DNA of 64,000 nt from Odontocerum albicorne (taxonomy: Eukaryota > Arthropoda > Insecta > Trichoptera > Odontoceridae). A program made the translations under genes and the position numbers. Numbering within the stretch: position 1 is the first letter of the stretch; each line of letters opens with the position of its first letter. The stretch lies in contig OX463855.1 of NCBI GenBank assembly GCA_949825065.1, positions 38,760,301 to 38,824,300 on the forward strand, read 5' to 3'. The notes under the pieces are model-generated. The model was not told the origin of the DNA and made no database searches. It was given only the letters and a program-made list of their open reading frames with translations. Positions 10,257 to 21,744 of the stretch are shown here, one piece after another.

Positions 10257-11543
10257 GGTTAGTCAAAAAGTTTTGAAAGCGACGTCTATGGAGCAGTAGA
10301 AAACCAAAATTTCTACGCCATTTTAATATTTCATCTTTTATAAGAACGTACTCAAAATTTCATTTCGATCTGTCAATTCATTCTTTGTTTACAAGCCATT
10401 TGAAGTTGACGTGTCAGTGTATTTTTTATCAATGGAAAAATCCGAATATCGTGCAGTGATTAAATTCTTTGTTTCGGAAGGTTTATCGGCTACTGAAATC
10501 CATGCAAAGATGGTGAAAGTATTAAAGGAGTCTTCTCCTTCATTTCCAACCGTTCACCGATGGGTTTTGGAGTTGAAGCGTGGCCGTACAAGCGTTGAAG
10601 ACGATCCACGCTCAGGACGTCCGAAAAGTGCATCAACACCAGAAATCATAGCGAAAATACAGGATATGGTTTTGGAAGATCATCGATCGACTGTGGATGT
10701 GATAGCTGACACCATAGGCATCTCACATGGAACAACATGGCATATTTTGGCTGAAGTTTTGGGTTTCAAAAAACTGTGTGCACAATGGGTGCCGCATTTG
10801 CTAACAATGCAACAAAAACACGTTCGAATGCGACTTTCTGAGCAACATTTGGAGCAATTTCGAAAGGATAAAAAGGATTTTCTGCGTCGATTCATCACTA
10901 TGGATGAGACTCGGGTCTTCCACCATGATCCTGAATCAAAACAAGAGGCTAAGGAGTGGTGTGAACCAGGCACTTTGGCTCCGAAGCGAGTTCGTGTCCA
11001 GAAATCGGCCAAGAAGGTGTTAGCGTCAGTTTTTTGGGATGCAAAAGGAATTTTATTGATAGATTATCTCCAAACTGGTAAGACAATCAACTCTGATTAT
11101 TATTGTGACCTTTTGGACCAGTTGGATGAAAAAATTTGTGAAAAAAGACCCGATTTGCAGAAGAAAAAAATCATTTTTCATCAAGACAATGCACCTGCTC
11201 ACACAGCTCAAAAAACCATTGCGAAAATCAGTGAATTGGGGTACGAATTGTTCCAGCATCCACCCTATTTGCCAGATTTAGCTCCCTCTGACTTCTGGCT
11301 GTTCTCACACCTTAAAAAATTCCTTCGTGGAAAGCATTTTTCATCAAACGAAGAGGTTATAGCCGTCGTAGAGGAGTATTTTGCAGGCCTTCCAGAAAGT
11401 CACTTCCGTGATGGGACAACAAAGTTGGAAGATCGTTGGACCAAGTGTATTGATCTTATGGGAGACTATACTGAGCAATAAAAGTGATTTCCCCCCAAAA
11501 AAAATGTATTTTCATTTCCGCTTTCAAAACTTTTTGACTAACC
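10257..11543 (+). mobile_element. Full-length mariner element
   Basis: A 1287-bp element with terminal inverted repeats of about 26 bp. Both ends read GGTTAGTCAAAAAGTTTTGA inward, and TA flanks them at 10255-10256 and 11544-11545. It contains one uninterrupted transposase frame (10432-11481). Length, ends and gene order are those of a complete mariner. A second copy with the same ends is at 30489-31781 in the opposite orientation. Confidence 0.95.
10432..11481 (+). CDS. Mariner transposase, DD34D, open reading frame intact
   Basis: A 349-residue transposase that would cut and paste the surrounding element at TA sites in the nucleus. I chose the ATG at 10432. An in-frame GTG lies seven codons upstream, but the ATG gives the usual mariner length. 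In order: N-terminal helix-turn-helix region (about 1-110), linker motif WVPHLL (about 119-124), then the catalytic domain with Asp 158 (MDET), Asp 252 (HQDNAPAH) and Asp 287 (APSD), 34 residues separating the last two. The frame is open throughout, but two conserved positions differ from the family norm. The usual DETWVYHH block reads DETRVFHH, and the usual YSPDL reads YLPDL. The copy at 30489-31781 keeps the canonical residues at both places. The protein may therefore be intact but weak or inactive. Confidence 0.93.
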   Translation: MEKSEYRAVIKFFVSEGLSATEIHAKMVKVLKESSPSFPTVHRWVLELKRGRTSVEDDPRSGRPKSASTPEIIAKIQDMVLEDHRSTVDVIADTIGISHGTTWHILAEVLGFKKLCAQWVPHLLTMQQKHVRMRLSEQHLEQFRKDKKDFLRRFITMDETRVFHHDPESKQEAKEWCEPGTLAPKRVRVQKSAKKVLASVFWDAKGILLIDYLQTGKTINSDYYCDLLDQLDEKICEKRPDLQKKKIIFHQDNAPAHTAQKTIAKISELGYELFQHPPYLPDLAPSDFWLFSHLKKFLRGKHFSSNEEVIAVVEEYFAGLPESHFRDGTTKLEDRWTKCIDLMGDYTEQ

Positions 11544-11545
11544 TA

Positions 11546-11887
11546 GTATATATTGGTCAAACATGTTGAATTATAGTGTGAATTAACTGTTTTATAGCCT
11601 AAAATAATGATAGAGATTCGAAAATGAAATTTGAATCTTCTTTTGATTTTATTATAGTAATGCTTTTTCCTTGATGGGCTAACATTATTGTTTTGGTAAA
11701 GCATCTTCATTCAGAGCAATCTGGAAGTGTGCTTTAAATTTTTTATGACAGAACCCTTAACCGAATAAATACGTTGCTATTAGCAACCCAGATGGGCCCC
11801 AGTGTTACACCTTTATACTTGTTCATGTTAGGTTTAATTTTTTATCTATATTCAGAAATCCATTTTTTTTCAAAAAAAATGTCAAGA
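11546..11887. other. Intergenic, no gene seen
   Basis: Short A+T-rich interval between the mariner and the Tc1-like element, with nothing recognisable. Confidence 0.4.
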
Positions 11888-11889
11888 TA

Positions 11890-13143
11890 GTCTGTTTGAC
11901 AGAACGTGTATGGCGAAACTCGAAAAACTGTTTGAGATAAGGCATTAAAAAAAATATACACATACTATATGATATAAATCGTGATGCTTTATTATTAAGT
12001 TGTCCAGTCGCCTCCACTAGTAATAATTGCCCGGCATCTCCGAGGCATACTTTCTACTAATTTTATAGCATAATCTATGGGCAAAGACTTCCATATAAGT
12101 CGAATCTGTCAAAATAACTGCTTGACGTTCCAGATTTTTTTCCCTCGGAGCTTGAACTTCATGAGTGCCCAAACCTTTTCTATGGGATTTGCATCTAGTG
12201 ACTGTGACGGCCAATCCATTACGTCAACGTCATTTTCTTGATTCCACGCATTACAAAGACAATTCCGATGTTTTGAGTCTCTGTCCTCTTGCAGTAGCCA
12301 ATTTTAATTATTTCTTATAAACCACCTTTGGGCAGATGGTAATAAAGCCCTCTGATATATTTTAACCATATTGGGAGCGTTCAATTTATTTGTGGAGATG
12401 TGCAAAGTGCCAAGTCCCCGCTTTGATAAACAGCCCCAGACGTGAACTTTTACTGGGTGTTTAACAGTCCGCTGGATGAGTCTATTGGTGCGGGTACACC
12501 AAGTATGATTAATGGAGGAACGTGCCCAAAAAGAAGCTTCGTCTGAAAAAATTACGCTGTCCCAATCGTGGTCCAATTTTTCTTTCGCCCAAGTGATTCT
12601 TATGTCGACTTGTTTTTCGGACAGTAGTGGTTTCTTCACCATGTTTCAAAATTTCACTCAATGAGCTAGTAAACGTCTTCTTATAGTGTCACATGACACA
12701 ATTAGACCCTTTTCACGCAAAACTGCCTGTCCGCTATGCAATGATAGACGAGGATTCTTCTCAAACACCCGTAAAATCACTCTGTCCTTTTTTTGTCATT
12801 TTCTGTGCAGTGCCACGATCTGGTAGGTCATCGACGTTTTTTACATCATAATAGCGTTTCACCCACTTACAAATTTCTTCGACTTTCTCATGTATTTAGC
12901 AGTGGCTCCGTACGACATTTTTGGTCCTTTCGGATGTGTACACAGAAACACGGCTTCGTAACGTGATACGTACACGGCACTCTTGGTGAAATATGTTCTT
13001 GTGTAACTAAGGTCGAACGATAACTGAGTTTTTCTATACAAAGCATCTTGGAGGAAGGGTCCTGCTGCCTGCTCGCATTTGAATCTACCCTCTTAACGGT
13101 TTCTAGGAAAAAATGTAGCCGTACACGCTCTTGTCAAACAGAC
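11890..13143 (-). mobile_element. Tc1-like element, decayed
   Basis: The ends are inverted repeats starting GTCTGTTTGACA, followed by a GTGTAYGGC word, with TA at 11888-11889 and 13144-13145. The minus strand encodes a Tc1-type transposase broken by stops and frameshifts. The N-terminal part (12860-12930) is near MSYGATAKYM. The central part (12304-12642) has WAKEKLDHDWDSVIFSDEASF with the first Asp, then RTVKHPVKVHVWGC. The C-terminal part (12017-12300) has WPSQSLDANPIEKVWALMK with the distal acidic residues. The length of 1254 bp is close to a complete Tc1, but several stops (for example at 12299) make it non-coding. Confidence 0.85.
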
Positions 13144-13145
13144 TA

Positions 13146-13645
13146 TAAATACAAGATCAAATCATTATTTATAGACAAAAACTTTTGTGTCATTAATTGC
13201 GGCAAGATTTTCAAGTCATTAATTGCGGCACGCTATTAGTCGCCATTTTAGGTAAACAAAGATAAAATATTACTCACCTTTCACCCGACACTGTTGGCTG
13301 AAGGACCACTGTTTCGCAATTATTTTTATTGTAACATTTTTTATATATCGATTGTTCCTAACTTAACTTAAATTGAATTTCACATTTCAACATCACAATC
13401 TCCTAACCTATTCACTTGAGTATTGATATTTGTATTACAAAAATTTAAAGTATGCTTAGCGATATTTAAAAACAATCCCTAACCATTACTTTCCTAAATA
13501 CCCTACTACTGAGGAATGTGTCAGTGGTCCAATGCACACCAATAGTAAGGTAATGATTTCTCATCATCAATATGCACAACAAAAAAATGTACATTTCATA
13601 AATCAAAATGTTAGTAAGCTATGGATTATGAGAATCAATTCTTTT
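13146..13645. other. Intergenic, no gene seen
   Basis: A+T-rich. A short direct repeat of GTCATTAATTGCGGCA occurs at 13189-13204 and 13216-13231. Otherwise nothing recognisable. Confidence 0.4.
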
Positions 13646-13649
13646 GAAG

Positions 13650-14110
13650 TTTTATTATTATTATTCACCCTTCTTTTAAAGCTCCACAAGGGTGCATAAG
13701 GAGGCCAGCAGTCTTCTCCATTCAGAGCGGTTTTGGGCGGTGTTAATAATCTCCCTCCACGACATTCCTAACGCTCTGACTTCCTTGTCATAGGAACGGT
13801 ACACCGTGAGAGAGGGTCTTCCAGGCTGTCGGGACCCCAATGGACAAAAAAATAGCTGTCTCCTCGGCCAACTATCATCGGGCATTCTCAGAATGCGCCG
13901 GCGTACAGTGACATTTGTTTTGTGGTCATACCACCTGATTCCCAATATCCTCCTGAGACACCTGTTTTCAGAACTAAGTATCTTGCCCTCCTGAGCCTTA
14001 GTGAGATGCCAAGATTCACAGCTATACAGGAGGATCGGAATGATTGGTGTTGTCTTGGCCTTTTTTGATCCACATGATTTAAGGATGTCAGGAGATCAAC
14101 CTGATGATCC
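13650..14110 (-). mobile_element. LINE tail, RTE-like, family B
   Basis: The minus strand carries the C-terminal end of a non-LTR reverse transcriptase with frameshifts: ILLYSCESWHLTKAQEGK-like block, RRILGIRWYDHKTNV, RRQLFFCPLGSRQPGRPS, then NRSEWRRLLASLC before the stop near 13676. A TTATTATTATTATTC tract at 13653 marks the 3' tail on the minus strand. 5'-truncated near 14110. Confidence 0.7.
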
Positions 14111-14114
14111 CGAG

Positions 14115-15565
14115 GGCCTGATGGCCCGTTTGGTAACGGACCCCCTCTTTTGAAGTAACCGCCTTATAATCTTATTAATTTCTTCAACTATTGTCTTCAT
14201 TACCAATGTATTTAAAAAAATATTCAATTTCTTCTGTAGGAGTAGAAGATTGATTCTTCCCCAATGTGAAATATTCAAATTCATGTACAACTGGGACAAA
14301 AGGCCCAGATCACTACAAACCCAAATAATCTGAAATTTCAGTCTGAATTTCTTCTTTCTAAATGTTTCATGGTCCAGTAGTATATCCAGGTCCAATATTT
14401 AGACAACTGCTGTTTTCAATATTGTTTGTGTCTGTCCCGCCATAAATATCATAATTCACTTTAATATGTGAATGTAATAATGAAGATTTCGCAGATTTCA
14501 TCTTCAATAAAACTATTTATGATTATGTACTAAAATATTAAGTTAACTAATCACAGACAAAAAGATCTTGTCAATAAAATCGGTTCACATTAAAAAATAG
14601 AGGTTAAAAAAAATTAAGGAAGAATTTCAAGACAGCACAGCAGTTATTAAAAATAAATCGATTATTAATTTGAATGATGCAATAATAATTTGATTTAGAT
14701 GTATAGATCCTCACAGCCCAGCATAAATCCTCGCACGGATACAGCTTAGGATGTACGAGAGATTTGCATGCAGGATTCAATTCTTTTTAATTAATTCCAT
14801 TATTTAGTGCATCTTACTATGGAAAATATTTATATAAACCTTTAGAAAAGGTAGTTATTTTTTAAAATTAACTAAAAAGAGCACATGTGAAGATGGGATT
14901 TGCATCTATATCAAGACATTAGAATCTACATATTTATGGAGAACGCATTGAATTAGTTAATGAGATCATTCCATTTGGTGAGTGCTTGTCCACGTGACAT
15001 GGCACCCTCAATTGCACTTGTCACTAGCAACTTCCAGACTGTTTCCAAAGAGTAGCTTAAATAACACTATAAAGTTAAGTTCCATATTAAGAACAACTCG
15101 GAGAGTAAGCAACCCATTCTATCCCCAGTGTATGTTTGAATGAATGAAAGCGAGCCCTTCCAGTGGGAGACCTAATTTTATCCTCACCAAACAGCTTTTT
15201 CCCTTTGTAATGACCCCATCCAGTGACAACCACCTAAAATGAAAAGGATTTGAAAAATGCCCATGATAAAGTCAACCCTCCTACTGAGAGGCACACAGTC
15301 ACTTCCATCTTTGGTGTTTAGAGTTAGTATCGCCATAAGTATCCTAGTACAATTATCAAGACAGTTATAGTAAAATTACCACTGTTAAAGTTATAGTAAA
15401 ATTACCACTGTGAAAAATTGTTAAAAGTGGTACATTATAATTTGTGTATAAGGATGGGAAGTCTAATTTTACCACTGTAAACAAAATACAGAATCACCCT
15501 GAAACAATATTGATCTTACAACCATACATTGTTAGTAAATATATGTTATCTACATCAAAAATAAT
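14115..15565. other. Intergenic, no gene seen
   Basis: About 1.4 kb of A+T-rich DNA without a recognisable exon. A 26-bp unit around TATAGTAAAATTACCACTGT is repeated in tandem twice near 15365-15412. Confidence 0.4.
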
Positions 15566-15569
15566 AATA

Positions 15570-16310
15570 ATGCATTTTGATTCTAAAATGCACTTTTTTC
15601 CCAAATAGATGTCTAAATACGGGGTGCATCTTAAAATGTACGTGTCTTACAACTGCAGTTATTTTTAGAAATTTTCCCACGCTTTGCACACAGTATTGAG
15701 AACCCCTGCCTCCAACCATTGATTTTTGTTACCAATATTGCGCTCTCCAATTTCAAGTGGTGTGACTGATTTAATGTGCTTTAAAAATGTGAAACGACCA
15801 AAAACGTGGTTGTAATTTTTATAGTGGCATGACCAGCCAGTTGACATTACAGTTAACAAACTATTTTAGGATTATTTGAGAAAGGAATATCAATCCTAGC
15901 TGTTGATTGACACCCTTTTGTAAAAATTAAGAAAACGCCAACATCAAGATTGTCAGAATGGATATCAACAGCTTGGAAACTAATCCCAGAAAGAATAATG
16001 CAGCATCACCTACACTTTGGATTTATAATGGAGTAGTGAAGATAACGACGGCTCAGAATATTGATTCCACAGATTCTGATAATAATTCCACAGGAAGCAA
16101 TGAATAACATACCTACTGATAAATAATATTTTTAGTAAATTGAATTCTATTATAATAAAAACATTTATTTGTTAGATGTATTTTAGTGTTTTATTTTATT
16201 TATTTCTCTTCTTCTAAATAAAGCTTTTTTTCTTTTGGTGGCACTGAAATAAAGATGCATCTTTTAATCGATGGTGTCTTATAATCGAAGAAATATGATA
16301 ATTAGTTACA
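15570..16310 (+). mobile_element. pogo/Tigger-like relict
   Basis: Near 15960-16050 the + strand reads SRLSEWISTAWKLIPERIM, which resembles the C-terminal block of pogo/Tigger transposases (a tryptophan-rich stretch after the DDE domain). Flanking phrases GGGTGCATCTTAAAATG (15620) and GATGCATCTTTTAATCG (16253) resemble terminal repeats of such elements. Most of the transposase is missing. The ends are approximate. Confidence 0.4.
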
Positions 16311-16439
16311 CATTTTTTATGTTTAGTTTTCCTCTTTCTTTCAAAACATGGATGTTGTCTTTGATCTGGAAATGAGAAATTCCTTTACATACCAATACAC
16401 CATACCTCATTTCACACATCTTCATTTATAGTATATAGA

Positions 16440-17375
16440 CTGGTGTGTTAAAGATCTCCAAAGGTCATTAGGTGGTATAAAACAATCTTATGGGAACGTA
16501 TAATATATGGACTGATGTATGCTAATGATATGGTAGTATTAGCGGAGAATGGGAATATATAATATATGGACTGATGTATGATAATGATATAGTAGTATTA
16601 GCGGAGAATGAAAGTTGTTTAGATTGTATGATAAGTAAGTTTTATAAGAAATGTAAAGAAAAATAACTAAGAATGAATATTGCAAAATTCAGTAATGGTT
16701 ATTGAAAGGTATACAGGGAAAATTATAAATAATCAAAAAAATATTCAGGTGAACAATGAAAGATTAGAATGACTTGAATAGTTCTGCTTTTTGGGAAATG
16801 TGTTGTTAGATGAAGGAAAGGTGGAAGGAGTTATTGAATTGTGTATTGCCATTGGAAACAAAGTCACTAAAAGACGTCAAGATCTGTCAAAATGATTGTT
16901 CACAATGGCATGTTAGTACCAACATTGTAGTTTAGAAGTGTAACGAGGATGTGGAAAATAAGTGAAGTAAATGGAGAAGAATATGTAGTGTGTCCATGTA
17001 TGACAGTAAAAAATGGAATGACTAAGGATGAATGTGAGCTGTAGAACAATTTGTTAAATAGGGGGGAAAAAGTGTTGATGTGGTTTGAACATGTTGAACA
17101 AATAGGTAACGAAAGACAGACAACAAATATACAATACAAAAATAAATGCGAGTTGTTGTAGAGGAAGATTGACAAAAGTATGGTTGGACCAAGTGAATAA
17201 ATTTTTGAAAGATAAAACTTAAGAAGTTAGAGAATCGGAAGTTGTATTAGAAGATATATGTATGTGGACGAGGTGAAGGAAGTATATCGTGATAGGAAGG
17301 TTTGGCCCTATGTTTTCTCTGCCTACCTCATCAGAGAAGTTGCATGATAGTATACTCGTATATGTATTATATATT
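16440..17375 (+). mobile_element. LINE relict, family C, with reverse transcriptase remnant
   Basis: The + strand preserves a degraded reverse transcriptase: GLMYANDMVVLAENE (a mutated YADD box, about 16505-16620), then a long degenerate region, and a C-terminal block FEHVEQIGNERQTTNIQY (about 17090-17140). A 61-bp segment containing the YANDM box is duplicated in tandem (about 16491-16550 and 16552-16611). The 3' end (17289-17350) has GCCTACCTCATCAGAGAAG, the same ending seen in family C copies at 24785, 26195 and 63725. Many stops; not coding. Confidence 0.65.
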
Positions 17376-17998
17376 ATTATGTGTTTATCAAATTATTTAT
17401 CATCCATTATTATTTTTCTTGTCCTTAACAAACCATTCGTCAGTAAAATTTACGGGTTAAGATTACGTGGATGCGCTTTGTAGTTACCAATTATATTACG
17501 AAATTCTAACCTCTAAATAATATATATATAAAAAAAATACTCGTAATTTAACCCGTTTTCCGTAAATCGGGCAAATATTGAAATAATATTCCGTAATACC
17601 CGGCCACTTTCATCTCAGTCAACCAGTAAGTACGAGTATGGATGACACACTGACCTATTTTTCTAATACGATCATAAACATGCCAAACTGGGTGGATTCC
17701 TTTTAGAATAAATTCAAAATCATACGTTCATTCCACTCATGACAATATTTCTCACACCTAATTATTTTATTCCTCCAATATATATTTTAGCCGTTAACCT
17801 AGTTATATCCCTAACGATATGAATTATGAAATAGAACAATGAAAATAGGATATGAACGTGAAAAGCGGTGGAAAACAGCCGGAGCTGAAACGGAAGGGAG
17901 CAAATAGATCGTTGCATTTACGAACATGCGCAATTTCGTTGTATGGCTATGTTCATGTTGCTTCGTTTTTACAACCAGATTTTGTACCCTGATCCAAC
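17376..17998 (+). promoter_or_regulatory. Presumed promoter and 5' UTR of pasilla
   Basis: This interval precedes the ATG at 17999. 17870-17998 is richer in G+C and CG dinucleotides than its surroundings, as expected near a promoter or 5' UTR. No clear TATA box is visible at a sensible distance and the transcription start cannot be placed. Three copies of the dispersed octamer TACTCGTA/TACGAGTA lie here (17353, just before the interval, 17538 and 17631). Confidence 0.35.
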
Positions 17999-18116
17999 AT
18001 GGCGGCTGACTCAGGAATGGATACGTGCCCTAGTCCAGAAATCGCCGATTCCCGAAAGCGTCCCTTGGATGGAGACACAGAAAATGGGGATATTAAACGG
18101 TCACACTTCAGTCCAG
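17999..18116 (+). CDS. ps: pasilla/Nova homologue, candidate first coding exon A
   Basis: This exon encodes 39 residues plus one base before a GT donor (18117-18118). The frame includes PEIADSRKRPLDGD and ends IKRSHFSP. Nova-family proteins begin with a short acidic/basic region carrying DSRKRPL and a KR motif just before the first KH domain, and the pasilla homologues of insects share this arrangement. Nova/pasilla are nuclear KH-domain RNA-binding proteins that control alternative splicing. The ATG context is ACATGG with A at -3. KH-domain exons are not in this window, so the first intron would be longer than 45 kb. The phase-1 end (single G) equals that of the exon at 18809. The family assignment rests on this short N-terminus alone. 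Confidence 0.75.
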
Positions 18117-18808
18117 GTATTTATATAAATAAGTCATTCAAAAAGTTTAATAAAACGCGTTGTTTCGCGGTTACAAAATTCGCCTTTGATGTCATTACGT
18201 CTTCGACCACCAAGAGATTTGACCGTGCATATTTTGAAATTTCTATGTTTCGTTGTGTTTTCAAATAATAAAAGAAAGTCGGCGATAAATATTTGAGCTT
18301 AAATTTTAACAATAATTTGAAAATCATTTTTATACTGAAAAAATCTTATCTTTCTTACTCGTTCAGCACTAAATTGCAAATTTCTGTTTACAAATTTCCA
18401 TACGTCACTACTCCCAGCTGGTGACGAATACATTTCGAATGAAGTCTTTCGTACGCTGGCAGATTTCTTCGATTAAAAGTGATTTTCTTTTAAATTGCAC
18501 AGTTTTACAATATCAACATTACTATATATGCAATTAATACATTTATTTTGGCGCTAAACAAAAGATATCCGGATAATTTCTACGTTATTGCGTCAAATTT
18601 TACGTTAATGCTGATCGTTTTCGTGTGTGTTTTAGTATCCTATTGATTATTCAAAAAACATTTTTAAATCTTTAGTCTATTTTGACTTTTCTCGAGTTGT
18701 GTGCTTCGTTTGATAAAGGAAACATTGAATCGCAACAGTGACATAAAATAATACTCTTTTAAAAGTGATAAGTTTTTTTATGAGTGGTTAAAGGATTAAT
18801 ATCCTCAA
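18117..18808 (+). other. Interval between the two candidate pasilla first exons
   Basis: Intron of exon A, and probably promoter and 5' UTR of exon B near its right end. No open frame of note and no TATA box at an obvious position. Confidence 0.4.
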
Positions 18809-18905
18809 ATGTTAAATAACAGAGGTGATTATTTTGTGGTGGATGACTTGGTGACAGCTTTGCCGGTGGGAAATGGATATGGGAATAACAATTCATCACA
18901 TTTCG
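18809..18905 (+). CDS. pasilla candidate alternative first coding exon B
   Basis: An ATG-initiated frame of 32 codons plus one base ends at a strong donor, G|GTGAGT (GT at 18906-18907). The peptide reads MLNNRGDYFVVDDLVTALP followed by VGNGYGNNNSSHF. Both its phase (one base, G, left over) and its location about 700 bp downstream of exon A fit an alternative first exon splicing to the same acceptor. I do not identify a domain in it. The gene link is an inference from phase, distance and orientation. It could also be a first exon of another transcript. Confidence 0.5.
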
Positions 18906-20363
18906 GTGAGTTGTCAAGCGGCTCCGAGCAAATATTACACTTTACTTATAATATCGTAATAATTTGTCGGGCGGCCTTCACACCACTGGATGGATTGGAT
19001 ATGTACAATACTTCTGTGCTTCGGCGGGACAAGTTTATTCAATTTCATTGCAACATTTGTATAAACTTGTCGAATCTCACCTTCAATCTCAATTATTTCA
19101 TTTTATTATTCTCATTATTTTAAATGTGAATACGTAAACCTTGAATGTGATAAAACACGCACATAAACTGATTAAATCGTGATTAAAAATGATCAGCTGT
19201 TTTCAATTTTTAATCATTGGAATTTTACTTATATTGATTTTTTTATTCTTTTTGTCGATAAATAAACATATGTATCGACTCTATTTTTACAAATTTTTCT
19301 TTTGAATATTTATTTCGATTTTTCAACTTGTACCGTTTTGCTTCCTCTGTACAATAAATGGAAGTTATCGTGTAAAAATATAATAAAAGTTTTATTTTAT
19401 TTTTATTTCTTCGATCTTTTATCGCATAAACGGCTTTTTATGGATATATAATTTATGTACAAAAATATCATTTTTGAAAAAATCTTGTATTTTTCTTATT
19501 TTATCGTCATAATCAAGTTTAATATTGATGTTAATGTGAATCAATGTATCAGCTATGGTTATTTTTTAATTTGAAACTGTTTTGTTCGGAAAATATACCC
19601 GTAACCAGTTAAATCGCAAGAATCAATCCATTTCATCTCTAGTTCCACCGTTCACTTTCTTCAAATATCAAGGGTTGCGTTTACCTAGGAAAAATTTAAT
19701 ACGAATCCCACACGTTGCAGTTATATTATTTGACAGGTGATTAATAAAAATGTAAGAAGAAAAATTGTACGAATATATCTAAGACATCGGTACATATTAC
19801 GTGTCAAGTTTAGCATTGCACAGCTGTTCCTCTTGCCGCAGCCCAGCTGATTGGATTCTTATTAGATTCTTGGCGGCGTATCTTTTAAAACGTTCCTATC
19901 TCATGCGTTGTTAATTTATGGTTTATTTTGAAAGTCTATTACTAAAGTATTTCGACATTTAAACCCAAATATTTTGATCAACATATGGAACAACTAGGAG
20001 GGGCAACATTGAAAAGTCGGACATGTTCCGATTTAAAGCGTCGTAATATAACTGGGAGAGTTAAAACTATAATATTTTGCTGAGTTGGTATCCGAGTGAT
20101 GTACTATTGTTAAAATGCTCATAAGATCATACCCCAAGCTTAGCATATCGCTATTTTAACATTTTGACACCAAATCATGCCATATATCAATACCGAACTT
20201 GAATATTTGATCACATTTCCATTTTTGGTTTTAAATATAGGCCCAAGTTTTCAGGAACTTATAAAACCCATATCTCGATAAATGTTTAATATGAATGCAA
20301 TAAATACATTTTATGTTTCATACCAATTATTCTACTGTATTACACTTTCGTTGTATACATTAC
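18906..20363. other. Presumed pasilla intron, no gene seen
   Basis: 1.4 kb of A+T-rich sequence without transposon coding sequence or exon-like frames. Confidence 0.45.
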
Positions 20364-20534
20364 AAACTGGCGGGCTTATTGTCACTTGGCAATCTCTCAA
20401 CCAATCAGAAATATGTTAGAGGCAGATAATAAAAACCAAACGCGAACTTATTTAAAAAAAACGGTTACCAAATGGAATCGAACCCGTAATCGCCAGGCTG
20501 GAAGACAGGCGACTAAACCAACTAGACCACGGAG
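20364..20534 (-). mobile_element. tRNA-derived SINE, full length
   Basis: Read on the minus strand it starts with a tRNA-like head, TCCGTGGTCTAGTTGG (A box), then GGGTTCGATTCC (B box), and ends with the family tail GCCAAGTGACAATAAGCC followed by CGCCAG. About 170 bp. Same tail as the copies at 22831, 26571, 33760 and 41530. Confidence 0.8.
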
Positions 20535-21059
20535 TGTATCATATATATTTAACGAATACACGTTGCATAATTTTAATTCAATATATTATATTGCTACATA
20601 GTATGTCTTGATAAAGGCGATAACTCAAGTTGTGTGTTTGATTAAAAACTAAAGTAAAACTGTTATTTTCCATAGGAGGAAGTTATCCTCGTATTTATAT
20701 TAAAAAAATGAAATAATTCTTTGTCTTTAAATTTAAAAAATGTATTTTTTTTTCAATAATATTTATGGGTTCGATTCCCTTGAATAATGTTTATTTGTTG
20801 AATACCCGAAGCGGCCTTGAGGTGAGAGAACTCACTAAACGCTTGTTATATTTTTAGTAGACGTATTTTTGTGGCAGATATTTTTGAAATAGAAAACGTG
20901 GTTTAATAATACCAATATATGTTTCTCAACTGAACTAAACCAACCATTATGGTTTTCGTATTTTTTCAAACTCTTAACCTATATTTTTTTATTAACAGCT
21001 TTGATGGATTTTTTAAAATTTTCCATATTATACGAATTTTTCCTGTTACATATTGTGGA
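20535..21059. other. Presumed intron, no gene seen
   Basis: A+T-rich, nothing recognisable. Confidence 0.4.
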
Positions 21060-21715
21060 TCTGATCAATATTTTTTTATAAGGAAGAGAATATCAGGAAG
21101 ATTATTTTCGCACTGCTAAGGCGGTGCCGATTATATTATATAATATATCCACTGTACTCGTATCACTTCTCCAACGAATCGAAGGAGGAAGGCACCTGCT
21201 CAGGATCTTGTCCGAAAGGCGTGCAAGATGGATCGGTCATATAATACGACAAGAGGGCCTTTTGCATGCCATAATGGAGGGTATGACCGAGGGGACAAAC
21301 TCTAGGGGACGCCCACGCCGAGAGTACCTGGAGGACCTGTTGGTGGACGTGCGCTGCTCAACATATACAGATTTAAAAAGAGCCGCACAGGACAGGGAGG
21401 AATGGAGGAGAAGAGTTGAAATTGCTGCAAACCAGTCTTAGGACTGCAACCACAGAGAGAGAGACTCGTATCACTCAACTTGTCCAATACCTCGAAACCC
21501 TCTCGCTGAATGTTTAGCCATCACATTGTTTTTGCAAGTTGGCACAAGGAATCTAGGATGATTTTTTGCACGGTTGTAATTATCGGGAACATAAAAACTT
21601 AGTGCCTCGAATATTGTGGGACAGTTGAAATTACATAGCGGTACTTTTTTTACTTGTTTCGAGGCTTCTATAATTGCATTTCGTCAAATTTCACATGCAC
21701 TCGAATATCAATGAT
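21060..21715 (-). mobile_element. CR1/jockey-like LINE relict, family J, split by a later LINE
   Basis: 21060-21167 and 21476-21715 both resemble, in order, parts of the family J LINE at 39560-39950. The left piece matches its RRILADIIPNE end and the right piece its KHSVTRG...LETRRQ region, all on the minus strand and heavily decayed. The family D LINE 21168-21463 interrupts it. Confidence 0.6.
21168..21463 (+). mobile_element. LINE tail, family D, with 12-bp target-site duplication
   Basis: A 5'-truncated insertion of about 296 bp. It encodes LQRIEGGRHLLRILSERRAR, WIGHIIRQEGLLHAIMEG, NSRGRPRREYLEDLLVDV and REEWRRRVEIAANQS before the stop at about 21439. The 3' end GGACTGCAACCACAGAGAGA runs into a (GA)n tail. 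Perfect direct repeats ACTCGTATCACT flank it (21156-21167 and 21464-21475). Family D copies at 51511-52119 and 55975-56970 are nearly identical, so the insertion looks young. Confidence 0.9.
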
Positions 21716-21744
21716 AAATTTATATTCATCATCTATCGATCCTT

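Noticed and set aside
15665..15859. Minus-strand 64-codon frame as a host exon
   Set aside because: It lies inside the pogo-like relict and has no recognisable similarity.
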